In this document: one piece after another, positions 9,241 through 17,530 of the stretch | Position numbering within the stretch: the stretch's first letter is position 1 | Layout: each line of letters starts with the position of its first letter | From: a bacterium | Lineage (GTDB): Bacteria > Myxococcota_A > Polyangia > Nannocystales > Nannocystaceae | NCBI GenBank assembly: GCA_024742475.1 | Contig: JANSYI010000023.1 | Span: 94,272 to 158,271, forward strand | Direction: 5' to 3' | DNA: 64,000 nucleotides | Made by a program: the position numbers and the translations under genes | The notes under the pieces: model-generated | What the model saw: only the letters and a program-made list of their open reading frames with translations | The model's database searches: none | What the model was told of the DNA's origin: nothing

Positions 9241-10119
9241 TCAGCGGCCTTCGAAGCGCGCCGCCTGGGCGAGAATCGCCTCCTCGGCGCACCGCTTCGC
9301 GGCACGGACCCGGGCGTTGTCGCGAAGATCGGGGTGGTACAGCAGCCACAAGTTGGCGACGTGACGCAGGTCCGGCGCATCGAGCCTCTGCAAGGAGGGC
9401 TCCGCATCGCCCACGTAGGTCGGCAACATGGCCCAGCCCAGCCCGGCGCTCGCCGCCTGGACGATCGTCTGAAGCGACGCGAACGACCCCCAAAGCGGCA
9501 CGTCGGGGTGGCTCGAGCCGGCCACCATCATCTCGATCGAGCTTCGGTCGTCGAAGGCCAACCAGCGCGCCGCGCCGCCGCGCGGACACAGACGCTCGGC
9601 GTGCTCGGCCGCGACGTAGCTACAGACGGTCACCGGCACCAAGGGCCGCCCGATCAGCGCCTCGGGCGGCGAAGACGACAGGCCCAACACGCGCAGCGCG
9701 ATGTCGGCCTCTCGCTTGGCGAGGTCGAACGACCGCGCATCGGTCGACAGCGCGAACTCCAGCCCCGGGTGCTCGTCGCACAGCGCGGCCAACGAGGGCA
9801 CGAGCATCGACGAGACCCAGGCATCGCAGCACGTGAGCGACACGACGCCGCGCATACGGGCATCGGCGCCCGCGAGGCCACGCTCGATCTGGGCGATCTC
9901 TTGCTCCACCCGTTCGGCGCCCGGAAGCATGTCGCGGCCCGCTTGGGTCAACAGGTAGCCGTCGCGATTGCGGTCGAACAGGCGCGTCTGCAGCCGCGCC
10001 TCGAGGCCCTCGACCCGACGCGCCACGGTGGAGTGGCTCACGCCCAGGCTCGCCCCCGCCGCGCGGACCGATCGCGTGCGCGCAAGCGCCAAGAAGTGCC
10101 GCACGTCGTCCCAGTCCAA
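9241..10119 (-). CDS. LysR-family transcriptional regulator
   Basis: A 292-residue regulator with the standard LysR layout. The N-terminal winged HTH (about 1-60) has DWDDVRHFLALARTRS and the recognition region GVSHSTVARRV; the effector-binding domain covers about 88-290. It starts with TTG at 10119, preceded by a good ribosome site (GAGGG...GAG) that lies inside the end of the upstream VWA lipoprotein gene. Only 4 bases separate that stop from the TTG, so the two are probably co-transcribed. This is unusual, since LysR genes are normally divergent from their target. The effector is unknown. The subfamily resembles GcvA/AmpR-type regulators acting through small metabolites. Confidence 0.92.
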   Translation of the reverse strand: MDWDDVRHFLALARTRSVRAAGASLGVSHSTVARRVEGLEARLQTRLFDRNRDGYLLTQAGRDMLPGAERVEQEIAQIERGLAGADARMRGVVSLTCCDAWVSSMLVPSLAALCDEHPGLEFALSTDARSFDLAKREADIALRVLGLSSSPPEALIGRPLVPVTVCSYVAAEHAERLCPRGGAARWLAFDDRSSIEMMVAGSSHPDVPLWGSFASLQTIVQAASAGLGWAMLPTYVGDAEPSLQRLDAPDLRHVANLWLLYHPDLRDNARVRAAKRCAEEAILAQAARFEGR

Positions 10120-10123
10120 GCTC

Positions 10124-11176
10124 TCAGCCCTCCGGCGGGACGAACTCCTCGCACGTCGTCGCGATCAGGTCGACGGCGTCTTGAAAGAAGCTGTTGTAGG
10201 TCGGCTCGCACACGCTGCCGCGGATCGCGTTGGGGAACATGTCGAAGAACGAGCGTAGCTTGACGGGGTCCTGCGACTCGGCGGGGCACAGCGGGTTGGG
10301 CTGGTCGACGTCGTTGATCAGACCGAGCATGACGATCGACTCGGGGTCACCGGCCTTGGAGGCGATGATGTTGGCGTACCAGCCCTCGGGCGTGCCGTTG
10401 GAGTTGCTGTCCTCCTCGTCGGTGATGATCGTGACCACCAAGATCGCGTCGTCGCGCACGAACCCCTCGTTGCAGCCGCCGGGCTGCCCCAGGTCCTCCG
10501 AGAACGCGGCGACCATGGCGCCCATGGGGCGCTCGGAGCTGTCGCCGTCGCTGCCGACCTTGGCCGCACACTCGAAGGCGGCCGTCAGATCGGGCTCGGT
10601 GCTGTCCATGAACCGCCGCCCGCCGGCGAAGTTGCAGTACACGTTGGGCGCGTCGGAGGCCATCGTGTAGTTGACCCCGGCGCCCAGCTGCGTGTCGCAG
10701 TCCGAGGGTGGTCCAGTCTCGCAGGGGTACTGCGGAATGATCGGGCAGGTGCCCAACGCACAGAAGGCACCGCACGCGCTGCCCCATGCGGCGTCGGTGT
10801 CGACGACCATGATGTGATAGTCCTGCGCCGCATCGAGCGAGGTGCGGATCGACTCGATGAACCCCGGAAAGCTGGCGATCAGGGAGTCCTGGTTGTCCCC
10901 CATCGATCCCGAGCCGTCGATGACGAACAAGAAGTCGACCTTCTCGCAGCCCTCCGAGGGGCCGTCGGGGCTTCCCGAGTCGGGCCCGTCGCTGTCGAAC
11001 CCGACGTCGAGCTTCGCGTCGCCCGTCTCGCCCGGGTCCTCGGCCTCGGTCCCCGCCGACACGCTCGACTGCGTCAGTGACCCGACGCTCAGCCCCGGCT
11101 CGTCGTCACGTTCGTCTCCACCGCATGCCGCAGCGTGGAGCAGCAGCACACCCAACACCCAACGAAGGCGCACCAC
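10124..11176 (-). CDS. von Willebrand factor A lipoprotein (copy 1)
   Basis: A 350-residue lipoprotein with a GTG start. The signal peptide ends in lipobox HAAAC (lipidated Cys18), then an acidic Ser/Gly linker (about 20-75), then a von Willebrand A domain. The metal-ion adhesion site starts at DGSGSMG (Asp87, Ser89, Ser91), with TDEEDSNSNG late in the domain. Several extra cysteines (about 130-180) suggest disulfides in a surface domain. It is a paralog of the next gene: both share KVDFLF, SGSMGD, SLIASFPGFI or a close variant, GCNEGF and RDDAILVV. Likely role, inferred: calcium- or magnesium-dependent surface binding. It lies 6 bases downstream of its paralog and 4 bases upstream of the LysR gene. 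Confidence 0.9.
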   Translation of the reverse strand: MVRLRWVLGVLLLHAAACGGDERDDEPGLSVGSLTQSSVSAGTEAEDPGETGDAKLDVGFDSDGPDSGSPDGPSEGCEKVDFLFVIDGSGSMGDNQDSLIASFPGFIESIRTSLDAAQDYHIMVVDTDAAWGSACGAFCALGTCPIIPQYPCETGPPSDCDTQLGAGVNYTMASDAPNVYCNFAGGRRFMDSTEPDLTAAFECAAKVGSDGDSSERPMGAMVAAFSEDLGQPGGCNEGFVRDDAILVVTIITDEEDSNSNGTPEGWYANIIASKAGDPESIVMLGLINDVDQPNPLCPAESQDPVKLRSFFDMFPNAIRGSVCEPTYNSFFQDAVDLIATTCEEFVPPEG

Positions 11177-11182
11177 GAGCGC

Positions 11183-12391
11183 TCAGCCCTCCGGCGGTGT
11201 GAAGTCTTCGCAGGTGTTGTCGATGATGTTCACCGCCTCCTGGAAGAAGTCGTTGTAGCTGGGGGCGCAGACGCTGCCCGCGAACCCGCGCGGACCCCAC
11301 GAGTCGACGAAGCTGCGCAGCTTCTCGCTGGGTTCCGCGCCGTCGTTGGAGTCTTCGTCGAGCGGCGGGCAGATGGCGCCAGGCTGGTCGTTGTCACCGA
11401 AGAGCCCCAAGACCACGACGGCAGACTCGTCGCCTCCCTTGGCCGCGATCAGGGCCTGTCGCCAGCCCTCGACCGTGCCGGCCGAGTCGTTGTTGTCGTC
11501 CTCGTCGGTGACGAACGTGACGACCAAGATCGCGTCGTCGCGGATGAAGCCTTCGTTGCATCCGAACGCCTCGGTTCCGGGCGTGACCGCCTGCACCATC
11601 GCCTCCATCGGCTTTTCGGTGCCCGAGGTCGAACCGGTCCCCACATCGGCCGCACATCCAAACGTCGCCGCGAGGTCGGGCTCGCTGCTGTCCATGTAGC
11701 GGGCGCCGGTGCTGAAGTTGCAGTCCTGGTTGCTCGACTGCGCGCCGCGGGGGTAGGTCACCCCCGCGCCGAGCACGTCTTCGCACTCGAACGGCGTCGT
11801 GACGCCGCAGGTGTACTGGCCGATGCAGGTCAAGGAGAGGGTGCAGGGCAGCACGCACTCGAAGGCAGGCGGGAACCCGCAGCCGTCGGGCAAGCAGCCC
11901 GAGTCGCACGCGCCCTGGCACCCTTCGTAGACCCACGGGTCCGAGTCGAGCACCATGATGTGGTAGTCCTGCGCCTCGTCGAGCGTGTTCTGAATCGTGT
12001 CGATGAAGCCGGGGAAGCTGGCGATCAGGTTGTCCTGCTCGTCGCCCATCGACCCCGAGTTGTCGATGATGAACAAGAAGTCGACCTTCTTGCAGCCTTC
12101 GTCGCCCTCGGGGTTCGCCGTCGTCTGCCCGGTGGTCTGCTGCCCGACGTCGAGCTTGATGTCTCCGTCGCCGGTCGAGCTCTCGGCGGCACCCGATGTC
12201 ACCGGGCCGCTGCCGCCGGTCGTCCCCGGACTCGGGCCGCTCGCGCTGCTCGTCTCGCTGTTGTTGCCGACGGTCGGCTGTTCGACCGCCTCATCCTCGC
12301 GCGGAGGCTCTACACAACCCGCGACCACGACCCCGGCGCCGAGCGCCAAGACGCGGGCCGCAATACCCCATTGTCCGACCGTCCAATCCAT
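11183..12391 (-). CDS. von Willebrand factor A lipoprotein (copy 2)
   Basis: A 402-residue lipoprotein with lipobox VVAGC (Cys26) and a long Ser/Thr/Gly linker (about 35-95). Its VWA domain has MIDAS IDNSGSMGD (Asp110, Ser112, Ser114) and TDEDDNNDSAG. A Cys-rich insertion of about 50 residues (about 145-195) is longer than in its neighbour. I chose ATG 12391 rather than 12421 because a TAATTT -10-like element ends 7 bases upstream, which also points to a leaderless mRNA. The tandem arrangement and conserved motifs indicate local duplication followed by divergence. The lipid anchor and domain imply a cell-surface location; the ligand is unknown. Confidence 0.9.
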   Translation of the reverse strand: MDWTVGQWGIAARVLALGAGVVVAGCVEPPREDEAVEQPTVGNNSETSSASGPSPGTTGGSGPVTSGAAESSTGDGDIKLDVGQQTTGQTTANPEGDEGCKKVDFLFIIDNSGSMGDEQDNLIASFPGFIDTIQNTLDEAQDYHIMVLDSDPWVYEGCQGACDSGCLPDGCGFPPAFECVLPCTLSLTCIGQYTCGVTTPFECEDVLGAGVTYPRGAQSSNQDCNFSTGARYMDSSEPDLAATFGCAADVGTGSTSGTEKPMEAMVQAVTPGTEAFGCNEGFIRDDAILVVTFVTDEDDNNDSAGTVEGWRQALIAAKGGDESAVVVLGLFGDNDQPGAICPPLDEDSNDGAEPSEKLRSFVDSWGPRGFAGSVCAPSYNDFFQEAVNIIDNTCEDFTPPEG

Positions 12392-12398
12392 CGGCAGA

Positions 12399-12404
12399 AA
12401 ATTA
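12399..12404 (-). promoter_or_regulatory. -10 element TAATTT of VWA lipoprotein operon
   Basis: TAATTT on the minus strand ends 7 bases before the ATG at 12391 in otherwise GC-rich DNA. The geometry predicts initiation at or next to the start codon. It probably drives the two VWA genes and the LysR gene. Confidence 0.5.
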
Positions 12405-12448
12405 CCACCGATGGCGCCCACGCAGCGGGGCCGAGACTCCGCGTGGGC

Positions 12449-13438
12449 TCACACGCCGAGCAGCTCGCGCACGCTCCCGGTCACCGCGACGGTCGGCAGA
12501 CACATCCGTGCGCCCGCCTTTCGGGCGCTCGCGCGGATCTCATCGGTCGGCGCATCGTGCACGGCGATCAGCTGCGCGCCGCCCTTGCCCTTGCCGGCCA
12601 GGGTCTCGATGACCTTGGAGGACGCCACGTCCGGCACCGACATGCTCAGGATGACGTAGCGCGGCGGGGCAGACTGCGCCACGAGCAGCGCGTCGGCGCC
12701 GGTCTGCGCCGTCATCACCTCGACCGCAGGCTGGGCCTGCGCGAGTTCGTCGCGCACTTTCGAGCGGAAGTCGGCGTTCTGGGTGATCACCAGGACCTTG
12801 GCAACCTCGTCGGCCGGATTCGCCGAGCCCCGGTCTTCCCCGACCTCTTCCTTGAGGTTGAAGGCGTCGATGACCTTGCGCCGCACCTCGATCACGTCGA
12901 GCGGCTTGCGGAGGCAACCGGCCGCGCCCGCCGCGAGGATGCGCTCGGTGTTCGCCTCGGTGTAGTAGCCGGTGATCGCGATGACCTCGGTGTCCTTGGT
13001 CGCCGAGTCCTTCTTGAGGCGCGTGCAGACCTCGAACCCATCGACGCCGGGCATCATCAGGTCGAGAAAGATCAGCTGCGGCCGAAAGGAGACGACCAGG
13101 CGCCCCGCGTCGAAGGCGTCCTTGGCCACTTCGACTTCGAACTGATGGTTGAGTTCCTTGACCACGTCGCGCACGAGGTCGAGCACGACGGGCTCGTCGT
13201 CAACGACGAGGATCCGGCCGACCTCGGTGCCCGTGGGGACGTTGAACGGGATGTTCCGCTCACGGCAGACTCGCTCGAGGTCTTCTCGACGGACGCGGCG
13301 GTGGCCGCCCACCGTCTTGAACGCGGGAATCAGCCCGTCTTCGATCCAGCGAATGACGGTGGTGGGCGTGACGCAGCAGATCTTTGCGACGTCGTGCGTG
13401 GAGTAGGTGTCTTTGACAGGTGGGCGTCCGCGAGCCAT
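12449..13438 (-). CDS. HTH-receiver response regulator with second receiver-like domain
   Basis: 329 residues in an unusual order. The N-terminal MerR/excisionase-type HTH (about 10-60) has VAKICCVTPTTVIRWIEDG and GGHRRVRREDL. A canonical receiver domain follows (about 74-190: ILVVDDEP, phosphoacceptor Asp126 in FLDLMMPG, ITGYY, conserved Lys in LRKPLD). A third domain (about 212-329: VLVITQNADF, VILSMSVPD) has the receiver fold pattern but lacks the acidic pair and phosphoacceptor Asp, so it looks like a pseudo-receiver. Most response regulators put DNA binding at the C-terminus. It starts 13 bases after the stop of the upstream kinase, so the two form an operon and a probable cognate pair. 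Confidence 0.9.
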   Translation of the reverse strand: MARGRPPVKDTYSTHDVAKICCVTPTTVIRWIEDGLIPAFKTVGGHRRVRREDLERVCRERNIPFNVPTGTEVGRILVVDDEPVVLDLVRDVVKELNHQFEVEVAKDAFDAGRLVVSFRPQLIFLDLMMPGVDGFEVCTRLKKDSATKDTEVIAITGYYTEANTERILAAGAAGCLRKPLDVIEVRRKVIDAFNLKEEVGEDRGSANPADEVAKVLVITQNADFRSKVRDELAQAQPAVEVMTAQTGADALLVAQSAPPRYVILSMSVPDVASSKVIETLAGKGKGGAQLIAVHDAPTDEIRASARKAGARMCLPTVAVTGSVRELLGV

Positions 13439-13451
13439 GGGGAGGTCGGTC

Positions 13452-15767
13452 CTAGGTCGGCGTGTCGTTGGGGCTGGAAGCGACGGTCTGAGCGGGCAAG
13501 ACTACGTTGAACTGTGCACCCAACCCGGCGCGAGATTCCACCACGATGTCGCCACCGTGGTCTTGCACGATGCCATAGGAGATCGCCAGGCCCAGCCCGG
13601 TGCCTTTTCCGATCTCCTTGGTCGAAAAGAAAGGGTCGAAGATGCGCGGCAGGACCTCGGCGGGGATGCCGTGGCCTTCGTCGGCGACGCTGAGCCGGAC
13701 CTCGTCGCCCTCGCGCGCGAGGTTGATCCGCACGGTGCCCCCGCGGGGCATGGCATCGACCGCGTTCGAGAGCAGATTCAGCGCGACCTGCTCGAGCTGG
13801 TCGGCGTCGGCGAGCACGACCGCTGCGTCGTTGCGTTCCCGAATCACGCGCACGTTGTGCATCTTCCACTGATACTCGCCGATGCCCACGACCCGATCGA
13901 TGAGGGCGCGCAGGTCGATCGGGGCGCGCTGCCCCCCCTCGCGCTGGCGAGAGAACAGCAGGACGCCCTCGACGATCTTCCGGCAGCGCTCGCCGCTTTG
14001 GGAGATCTTCTCGACCTTCTCGCGCACCCCCTCGGGCAGGGTCTTCTCGAGCAGGAGCTTCGAGTAGCCCACCACGCCCGAGAGCGGGTTGTTGATCTCG
14101 TGCGCGATGCCGGCGGCGAGCAGCCCGACCGCGGCGAGCTTCTGGCTGCGCAGGATCTGAGACTCGAGTGCCCGCCGATCGCGGAGGTCGAGCCCGACGA
14201 ACACCGCCCCCTCGGATTCTCCGCCCGCGTCGAGCCGTCGGCCCTCGAGGTGGAGAGGGATCTCGTCTCCGCCGCGGTGGCGTAGAGTGATCTCGCGGGC
14301 GACCTCGCCCTCGGTCATCACCGTCGTCCACAGGTCGGACCACTGCTCGGCGACCTGGGCGACGCCGACCTCCACGCCGAAGCGGCGGCCCTCGGCCTCG
14401 GCGCTGGGGATTCCCAGCAGCGCCTCGCTGGCGCGGTTCCAGGTCACCACGCGACCCGCCGCGTCGACCGAGCCGAGCAGCACGGTGGTCTGGTTGAGCA
14501 GCATCGCCTGGTACGCCGCGAGCTCGCGGGTCTCGATGGTGAGCAGGCCCGAGGCGAGGCCCAACGCGATCTGTGCGGCGACGGTGCCCACGAGGCCACG
14601 GTCTCGCTCGTCCATGGCGCCGCTGTCCTTGCTGGCCAGCAGCAGGTGACCGACGACCCCCGAGGGCCCGCGCAGCGACACCCGAGCGACGTGCGGCAGC
14701 GCCAGCGGGGCCCCGAACGCGGCGCGAATGGCTTCGGTGGGTGCACCCATGACGACGTCGCGGCCCTCGGACCACGACTGCGGCGGCACGTCTGCGTCGT
14801 CGAGCTCGACGATGGGCTGGGGCTGCTCGCCGAGAAGCCCCCAGCGTTGCCACCCCGCGGCCGTCTTGGCGAGCAAGCTCACCCGCTCCGCCCCGACCGC
14901 GTTGCCGAGCGCGGCACAGGCCGCGAGCACCGAGAGCCTGGGGTCGTCGGCTTGCACCAAACACCGGTCGACCTGCGCGACCAGGCGCTCCTCGAACGCC
15001 CGCCGCCGCCGCTCGCTGAGGTCGCGAATCAGCATGACCGCCGGCCCGGTCCCGGCGGCGATCGAAAGTTCGGCCGGGACGCTCTCGCCGTCGCGTCGTC
15101 GAAGCGTCATCTCGCCCTGCCAGCTGCCCGTACGCGCGACGGTCAGCGCCCGCGACAGCGTGGGCACGTCACCGCGACTGGCGAGCTCGAGCACGCTGCG
15201 CCCGACGATGCCTTCGCCGAGCAGCGCGGTGGCCGACGGGTTGGCGTGCACGACGCGACCGTCGTTGTCCACGAGCAGGACGCCCTGGTCGAGCGCGTCG
15301 AGGCTGCGGGTGACCGCGACGCCGAGCTCGGCCTCGGGACCCATGCGCGAGGGGCTGGTCGGATGACACGTGACCGCGACCGCGCCGCCGGTGAGGCTCG
15401 CGCTGCGCACCAGACAGTCGACGCGAGGCCCCAGTCTCGGCAGGAGTCCGACCTCGAGCGCGAAGCCTCGCCCACCGGGGCGGTCGTGCAGCGATCGGAA
15501 CGCGCGGCCAAACCCCTCGCGTTCGCTGGCGCGCGAGAGCCACAGCAAGAACGGCTCCCCCACACATGCCTCGGGCGTGAGGTGGAGGAGATCGGCGAAC
15601 GCCTTGTTGGCGTCGATGACCAGGCCGGCCGAGTCGAGGACGAGCGTCGCCACCGGGAGCTTCGAGACCACCTCGCGGTGCATGCCGCCTTCACTCGGAG
15701 TAGACAGCGCAGCACGGATGCCGACTGTGCCCTCCTCGTCGGGGTCGATGTGCGGGTGCTTGTCCAT
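13452..15767 (-). CDS. Soluble multi-PAS/GAF sensor histidine kinase
   Basis: A 771-residue kinase with no transmembrane segment, so probably a cytoplasmic sensor. Order: PAS (about 30-140, LVLDSAGLVIDANKAF), PAS (about 150-265, VLLVDNDGRVVHANPSA), a GAF-like region (about 270-410), PAS (about 425-535, VDAAGRVVTWNRASEALLG), HisKA with H-box GIAHEINNPLSG, and HATPase_c with N-box NLLSNAVDAMP, G1 DEGHGIP and G2 KGTGLGLAI. The start at 15767 (MDKHPHIDP) is the first Met before the PAS region; the reading frame continues upstream without homology. It is followed at 13 bases by the HTH-receiver gene, its probable partner. The start is divergent from the Nudix gene across about 105 bases. Confidence 0.93.
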   Translation of the reverse strand: MDKHPHIDPDEEGTVGIRAALSTPSEGGMHREVVSKLPVATLVLDSAGLVIDANKAFADLLHLTPEACVGEPFLLWLSRASEREGFGRAFRSLHDRPGGRGFALEVGLLPRLGPRVDCLVRSASLTGGAVAVTCHPTSPSRMGPEAELGVAVTRSLDALDQGVLLVDNDGRVVHANPSATALLGEGIVGRSVLELASRGDVPTLSRALTVARTGSWQGEMTLRRRDGESVPAELSIAAGTGPAVMLIRDLSERRRRAFEERLVAQVDRCLVQADDPRLSVLAACAALGNAVGAERVSLLAKTAAGWQRWGLLGEQPQPIVELDDADVPPQSWSEGRDVVMGAPTEAIRAAFGAPLALPHVARVSLRGPSGVVGHLLLASKDSGAMDERDRGLVGTVAAQIALGLASGLLTIETRELAAYQAMLLNQTTVLLGSVDAAGRVVTWNRASEALLGIPSAEAEGRRFGVEVGVAQVAEQWSDLWTTVMTEGEVAREITLRHRGGDEIPLHLEGRRLDAGGESEGAVFVGLDLRDRRALESQILRSQKLAAVGLLAAGIAHEINNPLSGVVGYSKLLLEKTLPEGVREKVEKISQSGERCRKIVEGVLLFSRQREGGQRAPIDLRALIDRVVGIGEYQWKMHNVRVIRERNDAAVVLADADQLEQVALNLLSNAVDAMPRGGTVRINLAREGDEVRLSVADEGHGIPAEVLPRIFDPFFSTKEIGKGTGLGLAISYGIVQDHGGDIVVESRAGLGAQFNVVLPAQTVASSPNDTPT

Positions 15768-15872
15768 CGTCTGGGCCGCGGAGGCGCTGCGTGGAGTTTG
15801 CCGCCGCTGCTGGGCTGCCTCGGAGCGTACCGTAAGCATGCGCAAGCCGCACGTGGTACTGCGAAGCGCACC

Positions 15873-16589
15873 ATGGCCGACGCTCAGCCCGCAGCACTCC
15901 GCCACGCGTCCACGGTGGTCGTCGCGCGCCCCACCCCCGGGGGCGACGATGCGGAGATCTTCATGGTGATCAGGTCCGCGAAGAGCCCGTTCATGCCCTC
16001 TACGCTGGTGTTTCCGGGCGGACGGCTCGATCCCGAGGACGGTGACCCCGCCGACGACGCGAGCTGGGACCGCGCGGCCCGGCGCGAGACCGCGGAGGAG
16101 ACCGGGGTGGATCTTCGCGCGGACATCCTCTGGTTCGACACTTGGCTCACGCCGTCGGCGGAGAGCCGTCGGCGCTACCTCACGCGGTTCTACTGGGCCT
16201 GCATCGAGCGAGACGCGGGCGAGGGCGCGCAGGCCGACGGGCACGAGACGCACGAGGGCCGCTGGGCAACCGCCGCCGCCCACCTCGAGCGCTGGAAGGC
16301 CGAGGAGATCGACCTCCCGCCGCCGACCCTCGCCACCCTGCTCCGCCTCGCGCCGCTGGGGCTCGACGCGGGCGCTACGTTGCGTACCCTCAACCCCCGC
16401 GGCGTCATCCTCCCGAAGGTCGCCGCCAGCACCGACGGCATTCAGATCGTCATGCCCCACGACCGGGGCTACGCGGACCTCCCCGGCGAGGCCGCACCCG
16501 CGCCCGCTCGCGCCCACGACCTGCCTTTCCGCTTCACCCGCCTCGAACGCGTATGGACGCCCGCCTCCAAGCCCTCTTCCTCGGACTGA
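15873..16589 (+). CDS. Nudix hydrolase, NUDT19-like with expanded Nudix box
   Basis: A 238-residue cytoplasmic Nudix hydrolase. The Nudix box is recognisable (FPGGRLD then RRETAEETGVDL), but the spacing between the leading Gly and the RE..EE..G core is about 14 residues longer than the classic GX5EX7REUXEEXGU. An insertion at this place is what I recall for NUDT19-type CoA diphosphatases, so CoA or acyl-CoA may be the substrate; this is inference. The start at 15873 is the first ATG before the fold (MADAQPAALRHAS). The 3' end overlaps the next lipoprotein gene by 37 bases in another frame. It is divergent from the sensor kinase. Confidence 0.85.
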   Translation: MADAQPAALRHASTVVVARPTPGGDDAEIFMVIRSAKSPFMPSTLVFPGGRLDPEDGDPADDASWDRAARRETAEETGVDLRADILWFDTWLTPSAESRRRYLTRFYWACIERDAGEGAQADGHETHEGRWATAAAHLERWKAEEIDLPPPTLATLLRLAPLGLDAGATLRTLNPRGVILPKVAASTDGIQIVMPHDRGYADLPGEAAPAPARAHDLPFRFTRLERVWTPASKPSSSD

Positions 16590-17530
16590 GCCTCGCCCTG
16601 GGCTGCAACGGCTCGACCTCGAAAGACGCCTCCGACAAGACGCCAAGCGGCTCTGCGCCCGCCCAGCCCGCGCAGGACGACGCCGGCACCCCATCCGCCG
16701 ACCGCGAGGGTGGCCACGCGCTGCTCGCCTGGCTCGACCCCGACGCGGTCGCGCTCGTTTACGTCAAGCGCAACGTCGACATCGACCCCGAGGCCTTCGC
16801 CACCGCCTTTGCGGTGCCGCCCAAGCTCGCGCGCATGCTGCGTGACGTCCCCGCGGTCGAGGCGGGACTGGACGCGATCAAGGACGCCGGCGACCCGGGC
16901 CCCGACACCTGGTTCGGGCCCGAAGCCCTCGCGTCCACCTCGGTCGTGTCCTCGGGCACCTACGTGCTGCTCACGCTCGCCAAGCCTCGCGCCGAGGTCG
17001 AGGGCTACCTCGAGCGGGCGTCGATGCGGGCGGACGAAATCGAGGGGTTCAAGGTCTACCTGCCGCAGGGGCCCTTCCCTTGGAAGGTCGCCTTCCTCGA
17101 CGACAGCGTGGTCGCCTTCGTCCCGGTCAAGGAGATCGGCAGCGGCCTCAGCCCGCTGACGGCGGGGCGAGACCTGCCCGCCTCCAGGGCTGAGGAGGAG
17201 CTCGCCAAGGTCCTCGAGCAAGACCCCAGCACCGTCCTCGAGGCGGTCGCCGCGGGGCCTCTGCTGCACCTCGACCTCGGGCAGGACCTGCTGCAGTACG
17301 CCGTCCGTGCCCGCCCCTTTCAGACGCGCGGTCTCGAGGTCGAAGTGCAGCTCGCGCCCATGGAAGACGCGACCCGTGCCGCCGCGTCCCTGCGTGAGCG
17401 CGACCTGTCGCTCGAGACCGACGCCCTCGCGGCGTTGGCCAAGAAGGTCGCGTTCAGCGTCGAGGGCCCCATCGTCGTCGGGCGCCTGCAGGCCAACCCG
17501 GACGACGCGCGGACCCTGGGAGAGCGCTGA
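16553..17530 (+). CDS. Lipoprotein of unknown function
   Basis: A 325-residue lipoprotein with lipobox LALGC (Cys18), a Ser/Asp/Pro linker (about 20-55), then a mainly alpha/beta domain with no recognised motif (ALVYVKRNVDID, VVSSGTYVLLTLAKPRAEVE, WKVAFLDDSVVAFVP). The repeated pattern of testing a value and a display strand suggests a DUF3352-like substrate-binding fold, but I cannot confirm that. It begins inside the end of the Nudix gene and runs into the next lipoprotein gene by a TGATG overlap, so the two lipoproteins are translationally coupled and probably act together in the cell envelope. Confidence 0.8.
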   Translation: MDARLQALFLGLSLALGCNGSTSKDASDKTPSGSAPAQPAQDDAGTPSADREGGHALLAWLDPDAVALVYVKRNVDIDPEAFATAFAVPPKLARMLRDVPAVEAGLDAIKDAGDPGPDTWFGPEALASTSVVSSGTYVLLTLAKPRAEVEGYLERASMRADEIEGFKVYLPQGPFPWKVAFLDDSVVAFVPVKEIGSGLSPLTAGRDLPASRAEEELAKVLEQDPSTVLEAVAAGPLLHLDLGQDLLQYAVRARPFQTRGLEVEVQLAPMEDATRAAASLRERDLSLETDALAALAKKVAFSVEGPIVVGRLQANPDDARTLGER

